A stretch of 46,395 nucleotides of DNA from Deltaproteobacteria bacterium (lineage in GTDB: Bacteria; Myxococcota; JACRCW01). This document shows positions 24,728 through 30,831 of this stretch, one piece after another; within the stretch, counting starts at the first letter, position 1; every line of letters starts with the position of its first letter. The stretch lies in assembly GCA_016218805.1 (NCBI GenBank), contig JACRCW010000163.1:1-46395 (forward strand), read 5' to 3'. The position numbers and the translations under genes are program-made. Below the pieces are notes generated by a model. The model was not told the origin of the DNA. It ran no database searches and worked only from the letters and a program-made list of their open reading frames with translations.

Positions 24728-25351
24728 TCAACAGACGGGTGACGCCACGCCAATGGTCCCAGTGCAAACCTGACCAAACGTGGACACCCGAACAACAAGG
24801 TAGCGACCGGTCCCGTTGTGAATGATCTTCACGTCAAAGCCATCATCCGCCAGATCATCATTCATGTTGCCGCGAAGGATGCCTGACGGCCGCCACACGA
24901 TGGGAACGTTGTTGGCCGTGGGCGGTAGCAGGCGGACCGTGTAGCCGGCCGGGACGAAGAAGTTCCTCTGCACAGTGGCGGAGTAGTTGGACACGCTTGA
25001 TGCCATTGTGGTGGAGCTACCCACGTTGCTGGCTGACTCGCAATCCCCGTTCCCAAGCTGTAACAGGCGCAGTTGGTCAAGGTCATTTGCAGTGGCATCG
25101 GTGAACGTACCGCTGTCCGCGGGCTTGGCAGTGCCCGCCTTGTAGCCTTGAACGCGCAGGCAGCGTTTGAGGCCCAGGGCAAGCGTTCGGGTCTGCTGCA
25201 GCCATGCTGCCAGCTTGTTGCCCTCCGCTTCCATCTGCTCGTTGCCGATAGGCTTGGAAATGTTGGGCGCGACAACGCTGGCCAGAATCCCGAGGACGGC
25301 CAGGACCACAACCAGTTCCAACAAGGTGAAACCCCGTTTCCTAGTGCGCAT
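24728..25351 (-). CDS. FimU/GspH-like minor pilin
   Basis: A 207-residue prepilin: RKRGFTLLELVVVLAVLGILASVVAPNI has the classic G|FTLLE processing site. The C-terminal domain (about 60-205) includes LRLLQLGNGDC and a Cys pair near the end (GQVCTGTIGVASPVC), compatible with GspH/FimU-like folds. Start at ATG 25351, preceded by AGAAGGAG; the longer frame continues in the upstream gene's antisense-like extension. Its start lies 11 nt inside the end of the upstream lipoprotein gene, so the two are translationally coupled. Confidence 0.9.
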   Translation of the reverse strand: MRTRKRGFTLLELVVVLAVLGILASVVAPNISKPIGNEQMEAEGNKLAAWLQQTRTLALGLKRCLRVQGYKAGTAKPADSGTFTDATANDLDQLRLLQLGNGDCESASNVGSSTTMASSVSNYSATVQRNFFVPAGYTVRLLPPTANNVPIVWRPSGILRGNMNDDLADDGFDVKIIHNGTGRYLVVRVSTFGQVCTGTIGVASPVC

Positions 25352-25889
25352 GCTGCGCTCCTTCTCCTGGGTCCATGGCGATCTGATTCCTGGAGGCCTC
25401 GGCGGCGCCGGACGCTTCGGCCGCCTGCCGCCGCTCTGAGGCCAACCTCGCCGACTCACGGGCAGCATTGACAGTGTCCTCCACGCTTTTGCGCAGTTCT
25501 CCCAGCTCGCGCTCCCGGTCCTCCAGAGAGGCCGGCGTGATGGTTGTTGAAGGCTTGGCGATGAGTTCAGTGGCCCGCGCCAAAGCCTGGCGACCGCTCT
25601 CGATGTGCCGCTTGCCTGCAGCAACAGCCTCAAGACCGCTACTACGCGCGTCCAGACATGGGGCGAAGCCCTGACAGGCCTGCTCGGCGGTCGCCAAGGC
25701 GTCAGCCGCGGCGGAAAGCGCCCGCTCCTCGTTGGCCAGCGTGTCGCCCAGGTTCTCCACCCAGGCTCCGTGCCGCCTCGCAAATGCGTTGAACGTGTCT
25801 TCCGGAACGCCGCGGCATGCGGCTCCGCCCAGCGCGGCGGCAACCACCAGCGCCGAAGTTGCACCCCGCAGGCGCATTTCAAGTCTCAT
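25341..25889 (-). CDS. Coiled-coil lipoprotein leading the minor-pilin operon
   Basis: A 182-residue exported protein: signal sequence with lipobox LGGAAC at the first 20-25 residues, then a helical, heptad-rich region (ATAEQACQGF..., GELRKSVEDTVNAARESARLASERRQA). Start ATG 25889 has an excellent GGAGGTGGCG site; the longer frame to 26027 has none. It is the first gene of the operon and overlaps the FimU-like start by 11 nt. I do not recognise a family; a periplasmic or outer-membrane spacer that serves the pilus machinery is an inference from position. Confidence 0.82.
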   Translation of the reverse strand: MRLEMRLRGATSALVVAAALGGAACRGVPEDTFNAFARRHGAWVENLGDTLANEERALSAAADALATAEQACQGFAPCLDARSSGLEAVAAGKRHIESGRQALARATELIAKPSTTITPASLEDRERELGELRKSVEDTVNAARESARLASERRQAAEASGAAEASRNQIAMDPGEGAQHAH

Positions 25890-26017
25890 GCGCCACCTCC
25901 AAGACGCGTTGCCGGAGCCGCAACGCAGGTCCAAGACTCCAAATGAGGTACTGGTGGACCGTGGGCACGACCAGCCGACCGCTGTCCATCCATGTGGCGC
26001 CTCCACGCAGTCCGGGA

Positions 26018-26028
26018 GTTGAGTCAAC
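26018..26028. promoter_or_regulatory. Palindrome in the divergent pilin/sigma control region
   Basis: GTTGAGTCAAC is a perfect 11-bp palindrome about midway between the two divergent operons. It contains TTGAGT on the plus strand and TTGACT on the minus strand, so it could double as overlapping -35 boxes or an operator. I found no convincing -10 boxes at the right spacing. The rest of 25890-26224 holds no gene. Confidence 0.3.
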
Positions 26029-26224
26029 GCTTTCAGGGGCCATTACGCGGCAGGTCGGCATCCGTCACACCTTCATCCGCTTCAGATCTGCCCGGGCTGG
26101 CGGAGGCAGCACGGCCGCATTGGGTCAGGCGTAGGGCTTGGCTCATGTGGGGACGTGTGGCACAAGTTCGGGAGCAGGGAGCTGGCGTGACGGCCGCGGT
26201 GCGTGGCGCGTACAGGTGGATCGG

Positions 26225-26818
26225 GTGGACAAGGACGCGGCCACACCCGAGTCGCTGGAACAGGCGCTCATCGCCCGCGCCAGCCGTGGAGAAGCGGAGG
26301 CCTTTGGAGTGCTTGTTGCCCGGTATGAAGCGCGCCTGTTCAACTTCATGGTCCGCTACACGGGCGACCGCGACGCGGCCCGCGACCTCTGCCAGGAGGC
26401 GTTCCTGAAGTCCTTCCGCGCGCTCCCCGGCTTCCGCGTTGGTGCGCCGTTCAAGCCTTGGCTGTACCGCGTGGCGATCAACACGGCGAACAGTTGGCTG
26501 CGCCGCGGTGCACGCCGCGAGGTGGGCGTTGACGCGCTGCCTGACGCCGGCTCGCCCTTGCGGTCGTCGACCGCGCAGCAGCCGCCGCCGACCGACACGC
26601 ACCTGGAGCGCAACCAGCGCTCGGACGCGGTGGCCGCCGCGCTGGCGCGCCTGCCAGCGGACCAGCGCGAGGCGGTGGTGCTCCGGTTCGTGGAGGACTT
26701 CTCCTACGAAGAGATGGCGGTGGTCCTGGGCACGCGCGTGCCGGCAGTCAAGATGCGCGTGCACCGGGGGCTCGCCCGGCTTCGTGAGCTGCTTCAGGGA
26801 CACGGAGGACCGCCATGA
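26225..26818 (+). CDS. ECF-type RNA polymerase sigma factor
   Basis: A 197-residue sigma-70-family protein with only regions 2 and 4. Region 2 (about 15-90): VARYEARLFNFMVRYTGDRDAARDLCQEAFLKSFRALPGF and WLYRVAINTANSWLRR. Region 4 (about 140-195): LPADQREAVVLRFVEDFSYEEMAVVLGTRVPAVKMRVHRGLARLR, an HTH. A ~35-residue Pro/Gln-rich linker separates them. Start set at GTG 26225, after AGGTGG; GTG 26216 is an alternative. ATGA overlap with the next gene. It diverges from the minor-pilin operon and heads an operon with two more pilin-like genes, so pilus or envelope control is plausible. Confidence 0.9.
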   Translation: MDKDAATPESLEQALIARASRGEAEAFGVLVARYEARLFNFMVRYTGDRDAARDLCQEAFLKSFRALPGFRVGAPFKPWLYRVAINTANSWLRRGARREVGVDALPDAGSPLRSSTAQQPPPTDTHLERNQRSDAVAAALARLPADQREAVVLRFVEDFSYEEMAVVLGTRVPAVKMRVHRGLARLRELLQGHGGPP

Positions 26819-27042
26819 CGCATGAGCCCGACGACGATGACCCCGCGCTGCGCGCGGCGGCGGAGTTGTTGCGCACGCTGCCGGCGGAGCCGCCGCCCGC
26901 CAGCGTGGCCGATGAGGTGGTGGCGCGCGCGCGCCCGGTGGGACGACGACGGCGCGCGGTGATGATCATTCTCATGGTGGTGGCGGCAGCAGCGGCGGTG
27001 GTGTGGATGTTCATGGCGCTACGGGCGGTGGAGGGCGCATGA
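26815..27042 (+). CDS. Small single-pass membrane protein, possible anti-sigma factor
   Basis: A 75-residue protein: acidic cytoplasmic N-terminus (MTHEPDDDD), a helix ALRAAAELLRTLP, a basic RRRR, and one transmembrane segment VMIILMVVAAAAAVVWMFMAL. It follows the ECF sigma gene with an ATGA overlap and GGAGGA upstream. The size and topology suit a short membrane anti-sigma factor, but no zinc-binding HxxxCxxC motif is present. Position is the main argument. Confidence 0.7.
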   Translation: MTHEPDDDDPALRAAAELLRTLPAEPPPASVADEVVARARPVGRRRRAVMIILMVVAAAAAVVWMFMALRAVEGA

Positions 27043-27458
27043 GCGGCCGGCGCGGCTACACGATGACCGAACTGATGGTGGCCACCACGATTTCGGTGGT
27101 GGCGTGCCTGGGGGGGCTGAGCGCGGTCCGCATTGGCAGCGGCGCCACCGCGCGCGCGGAGCTGGCGCGCGCATCCGGCGACGCGATCCGGCGCCTGGAG
27201 GACGCCAGGGCGCTCGCGCCGCTGCGGCGGTGCGACCTTGGGCGGCTGTTGGGGCCCGGGGGCAGCCCCGCCAGCTGCGCGGAGGTGTTTGAGCGCGCGG
27301 GGCGGCAGCCATTCACCCAAGCCGGGGAGCTACCTGGGAAGGTAGGCTGGCAACTCACTTACGCGCTGGACGCCACTGTGCCGGCGCTGTTGCGCGTGGA
27401 CGCCCGCTTCCATTCAACGGCCGGGGAGGTGCGCCATGCGCTGCTTGTCCACCGGTGA
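27039..27458 (+). CDS. Type IV pilin-like (pseudopilin) protein
   Basis: A 139-residue prepilin-like protein: SGRRGYTMTELMVATTISVVACLGGL has a basic leader, Gly|Tyr cleavage point and Glu+5, then a hydrophobic stalk. The residue at +1 is Tyr instead of the usual Phe. The globular part is about 100 residues with two Cys (about 68 and 82). It overlaps the preceding small membrane gene (ATGA) and is followed by an overlapping PilX-like gene, an unusual setting for a pilin within a sigma-factor operon. Confidence 0.83.
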   Translation: MSGRRGYTMTELMVATTISVVACLGGLSAVRIGSGATARAELARASGDAIRRLEDARALAPLRRCDLGRLLGPGGSPASCAEVFERAGRQPFTQAGELPGKVGWQLTYALDATVPALLRVDARFHSTAGEVRHALLVHR

Positions 27459-28251
27459 GGCTCCGGCGCGTGGCTACGCTCTGTTCGTTGCACTCGTTCT
27501 CACCGCAACGGTGCTGGGAGCGTCCGCCCTTGTGTTGGAGCGCGCGGCGCATCACCGCACGGAGGCGCGCGCCACGCAGTTGCGGCAGGCCGCGGCAAGC
27601 GCGCTCGCATCGGGTCACGCGGCGGCGCGCGTGCTTGCAGGACCACTGTGCGCCGGCCAGGCCCCGCCCGCCGGACCAGTGCACCTGACGCTCGGCGAGG
27701 CGTCCGTCGTTGAGGAATTCCGCATCATTGCGCCCGGCCGGGTGGAAGTGGACGTGGTGGCCGCCGCGGGTGACGTCCGCCGGCGCGCGCGACACTGCTT
27801 CTCTGCAGTCCCCGTCCCCGCCGCCGGCGGGCCACTTGGCGAGGACATGCGCGGCGTGCTCACACGGCTGGCGGCCGACGCCTGCATCATCCATGCGCGG
27901 GCGGGCCAGGGACCCGTGGAGTTGCAGAGCTGCGAAGGCGCGCGCGCCGTGCGCCTCCGGGTTGAGGGTGACACCGCGCTTGTGGACGCCGGACGTTCCC
28001 CTCCGCGCCTGCTCGTCATTGAGGGCGAGGGCAGCGTGACCCTGCCCGACGGGTGGAAGTTCACAGGCGTGGCTTGGACCCGTGTCCCGCTGCATGTTGC
28101 CCACCGCGCGCAGGTCACGGTGTCCGGAGCACTGGTGTGGGAAGCACCCGGATCCCCGATATTGACCGTCGACCATGACCCGGCCACAGCTGCGGAAGCG
28201 CTGTATGGGACCTTCGTGGACGGGTGCGAGGGGCTCGCCGTCGCCCCGTGA
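27436..28251 (+). CDS. PilX-like protein of the sigma-factor operon
   Basis: A 271-residue protein with an N-terminal processing site ARGYALFVALVLTATVLG, lacking Glu+5 as PilX-type proteins do. The helix continues with ERAAHHRTEARATQLRQAAASALASGHAAARV, then a beta-rich body with a few Cys. The start overlaps the previous gene by 23 nt and has GGGGAGGT before it. With its upstream neighbour it forms a second, reduced minor-pilin set next to the complete set on the other strand. Confidence 0.8.
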   Translation: MRCLSTGEAPARGYALFVALVLTATVLGASALVLERAAHHRTEARATQLRQAAASALASGHAAARVLAGPLCAGQAPPAGPVHLTLGEASVVEEFRIIAPGRVEVDVVAAAGDVRRRARHCFSAVPVPAAGGPLGEDMRGVLTRLAADACIIHARAGQGPVELQSCEGARAVRLRVEGDTALVDAGRSPPRLLVIEGEGSVTLPDGWKFTGVAWTRVPLHVAHRAQVTVSGALVWEAPGSPILTVDHDPATAAEALYGTFVDGCEGLAVAP

Positions 28252-28367
28252 CCGCCGCGGTCGTTGGCAGGCGCCACCGCCAGCGCAGCGATCACCCGCT
28301 GCAGTGCACACAATGTTCGGTTTCCGCGGCGACGGCGCGGTGACCCGACTGAACCCGCCGCCACCTT

Positions 28368-29957
28368 TCACACCGGCGGATTGGCCAGGCGCTTGTGCAC
28401 TTCTGTGGCAATGAACAGGTCCAGCAATGACCCGTCCACCTGCCCGCGCTTTTCCTCGTCCTTGAGGATGTCCAGCGCCTTCTGGTGCGGCACGGCGCGC
28501 TTGTACGGCCGGTCGGACGCCGTCAGCGCGTCATAGATGTCCGCAATGGTCATCATCTTGGACTGCACGGGGATCTGCTCGTTGGTCAGCTGGCGCGGGT
28601 AGCCCTTGCCGTCCAGCTTCTCGTGGTGCGCGTACGCAATCTCCGGCACGCGCCGCAGTTCGCGCGTCCAGGGGATGTTGCACAGGAAGCGGAACGTGTG
28701 CGTCACGTGGCTCTCAATCTCGCGCCGCTCGTCATGGTTGAGGCTCCCGCGCGGGATGGACAGGTTCTTCACCTCCTCCGGCAGCAGCAGCGGCTTGACC
28801 TCCCCGCCCAGGTCCGCCCACGTGCGGCGCGCAATCTCGCTCAGGCGCTCAAACCCGCCCTGCTCCAGCACGGTGGGCCGGTTGCAGGCGGCAATGAACT
28901 CCAGGAACCCGTCCAGCTCGCCCAGCTCGCGCACCAGCTGCTCATCCAGCGCGGCGATCTGCGCGCGCGCCGCGTCAATCTCGTCGGACATCAGCAGCTG
29001 CGCCTTGCGCTTCCAGTGCTCCGTCTCCTGGGCGCGGCGCACCAGCGCAAAGCGCTGCCGCAGCAGCTCGTACTCCTGCGGGTAGAGCTTGTTGGACTTC
29101 ACCAGCACGTGCTCGCGCACGCCCACCTTCCCAAAGTCATGCAACAGCGCCGCGTAGCGCAGCTCCTTCACCTGTTGCGTGCCCAGGCGCACCGCGGCGT
29201 ACGGCCCCTTGTCCACGTGGTCCAGCTGCTCGGCAATGCCCACCGTGAGCACCGCCACGCGCTCGGAGTGGCCGGAGGTGGTGGGGTCCCGCGCCTCAAT
29301 GGCGTAGACGCTGGCCCGGATGAATCCCTCAAACAGCCGTTCAATGTCCTGCTGCAGCAGCGCGTTCTCCACGGACACGGCCGCCTGGCCGCCCAGCGCC
29401 ATGAGCAGTTCCTGGTCCTCCGCCGTGAAGTCACGCTCCTCCGTCTTGTTCAGCGCCTGGATCACGCCGGTGATCTCATTCTGCGTGTTCAGCATGGGCA
29501 CGGTGAGAATGTTGCGCGTGCGGTAGCCCGTGCGCAGGTCCACCGCGCGGTTGAAGCGCGGGTCCGCGTACGCGTCCGGGATGAGCAGCGGCTGCCGCGT
29601 CTGCGCCACCACGCCGGCAATGCCCACGCCCATGGGGATGCGGATCTCCTGGCTGCCCAGCCCCTGGGCGATCTTGGTCCACAGCTCGCCGCGCTCGCGG
29701 TCCGCGATGAACAGGCTCAGGCGGTCCGCCTCCACCACCTCCTTGGCCTCCGTCAGCACGCGGTTGAGCAACTGGTCCAGGTCCCGGATGGACCCCAGCG
29801 CCTTGGCCACTTCCAGAATGCGGTTGAGCTTGGCGTTGCGGCGCTCCAGCTCGCGGGTGCGCGCTTCGGCATCCGTGGCTGGCGCACCGGTGCTGGGGGT
29901 GGCGGCGGGCGTGCGCGCGCGCGTGAGCTGGGGAACCGTCCGCTTGCGGGTGGCCAT
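28368..29957 (-). CDS. GAF/HD-GYP-domain protein (putative c-di-GMP phosphodiesterase) with large insertion
   Basis: A 529-residue cytosolic protein. Residues 36-55 are a short coiled coil, 55-200 a GAF domain, and 210-525 an HD-GYP module. The catalytic core is visible: HD at 273-274 (LLHDFGKVGV), HHEKLDGKGYP (444-454), and IADIYDALT (471-479). Between the ILxK-type segment (about 290) and SLNHDERREIESHVTH (405-420) is an extra ~110-residue helical region not present in ordinary HD-GYP domains. It probably hydrolyses cyclic di-GMP, or acts as a sensor through GAF. Start ATG 29957 with a GAGGCG-like site; the longer frame is not supported. Confidence 0.88.
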   Translation of the reverse strand: MATRKRTVPQLTRARTPAATPSTGAPATDAEARTRELERRNAKLNRILEVAKALGSIRDLDQLLNRVLTEAKEVVEADRLSLFIADRERGELWTKIAQGLGSQEIRIPMGVGIAGVVAQTRQPLLIPDAYADPRFNRAVDLRTGYRTRNILTVPMLNTQNEITGVIQALNKTEERDFTAEDQELLMALGGQAAVSVENALLQQDIERLFEGFIRASVYAIEARDPTTSGHSERVAVLTVGIAEQLDHVDKGPYAAVRLGTQQVKELRYAALLHDFGKVGVREHVLVKSNKLYPQEYELLRQRFALVRRAQETEHWKRKAQLLMSDEIDAARAQIAALDEQLVRELGELDGFLEFIAACNRPTVLEQGGFERLSEIARRTWADLGGEVKPLLLPEEVKNLSIPRGSLNHDERREIESHVTHTFRFLCNIPWTRELRRVPEIAYAHHEKLDGKGYPRQLTNEQIPVQSKMMTIADIYDALTASDRPYKRAVPHQKALDILKDEEKRGQVDGSLLDLFIATEVHKRLANPPV

Positions 29958-29986
29958 GGTCGTCGCCTCGGGCGTGGAGGTGGGTG

Positions 29987-30015
29987 AACCTACCAGATTC
30001 CGGGCGGCGTGTTGA
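29987..30015 (-). promoter_or_regulatory. Candidate promoter of the GAF/HD-GYP gene
   Basis: Minus-strand TCAACA (30010-30015), 17-nt spacer, TAGGTT (29987-29992); it leaves a leader of about 23 nt before ATG 29957. The same TAGGTT box occurs upstream of lnt. Confidence 0.4.
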
Positions 30016-30105
30016 AAAGCGGGTGCGTCGGCCACGCGCGTTGCCGTTGCACCGGCGGCGGGATAGCTCGGTGACCCGGGGCTCAGCCCCCGCAAGGAGG
30101 GTCCC

Positions 30106-30831
30106 ATGGAGTTTGACTCGCCCCGCACCCGGCCCACGGCCACCGTCCGGCCCAGCGCTGCCGCCATGGAAGACGAGAACGCCCGGTTCATCTGGCGCGT
30201 CTACCGGTGGATGAGCCTGGGGCTTGGCCTCACCGGCCTCACGGCCATGATGGTGGCCTCCAGCCCGCAGGCCCTGTCGCTGGTGTTCGGCAACCGGTTT
30301 GTCTTTTACGCGCTGCTGCTGGCCGAACTGGCCATGGTGTGGACCTTCAGCACCATTGCCCGCAAGGCGTCCGTCACCGTGGCCATGGCGTTGTTCCTCA
30401 CCTACGCCATCACCAACGGCGTCACCATGGCGGTGGTGTTCCTCATCTACACGGCGCGCAGCATCGCGGACGTGTTCCTCATCTGCACGGGCATGTTCGC
30501 CGCCATGAGCTTCTACGGGTCGGTGACCAAGAAGGATCTCACGTCGGTGGGCTCGTTCTCCATCATGGGCCTGTTTGGCATCATCCTCGCGGGCATCGTG
30601 AACCTGTTCGTACGCTCGGACATGATGTCGTTCGTCATTGCGTGCCTGGGCGTGGTGGTGTTTGTGGGGCTCACCGCGTACGACACGCAGAAGATCAAGG
30701 CGATGAACGTCATTGGCAATGAAGGCACGGACGACGACACCAAGGAGGCGCTCAACGGTGCGCTGGTGCTGTACCTGGACTTCATCAACCTGTTCCTGAT
30801 GCTGCTGCGGCTGCTGGGCAAGCGCCGCTAG
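30106..30831 (+). CDS. Bax inhibitor-1 family membrane protein
   Basis: A 241-residue polytopic inner-membrane protein of the BI-1/YccA/YbhL family: short cytoplasmic N-terminus (about 1-30), then about seven helices, including MALFLTYAITNGVTMAVVFLIYT and GIILAGIVNLFV. The C-terminal signature LTAYDTQKIKAM (about 196-207) and the last helix with Asp are characteristic. Family members are linked to calcium leak or FtsH-modulated quality control. Strong AAGGAGGG site before ATG 30106. The stop codon overlaps the stop of the convergent kinase gene (shared CTAG at 30828-30831). Confidence 0.92.
   Translation: MEFDSPRTRPTATVRPSAAAMEDENARFIWRVYRWMSLGLGLTGLTAMMVASSPQALSLVFGNRFVFYALLLAELAMVWTFSTIARKASVTVAMALFLTYAITNGVTMAVVFLIYTARSIADVFLICTGMFAAMSFYGSVTKKDLTSVGSFSIMGLFGIILAGIVNLFVRSDMMSFVIACLGVVVFVGLTAYDTQKIKAMNVIGNEGTDDDTKEALNGALVLYLDFINLFLMLLRLLGKRR

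Noticed and set aside
25890..26060. Sigma-54 promoter upstream of the minor-pilin operon
   Set aside because: The best match on the minus strand has GG and GC separated by 9 rather than 10 bases and misses the -24 box, so it is not a credible sigma-54 site.
26138..26224. TTG start at 26138 for the sigma factor
   Set aside because: It would add ~29 residues of unlike composition, with no ribosome-binding site; region 2 begins normally from GTG 26225.
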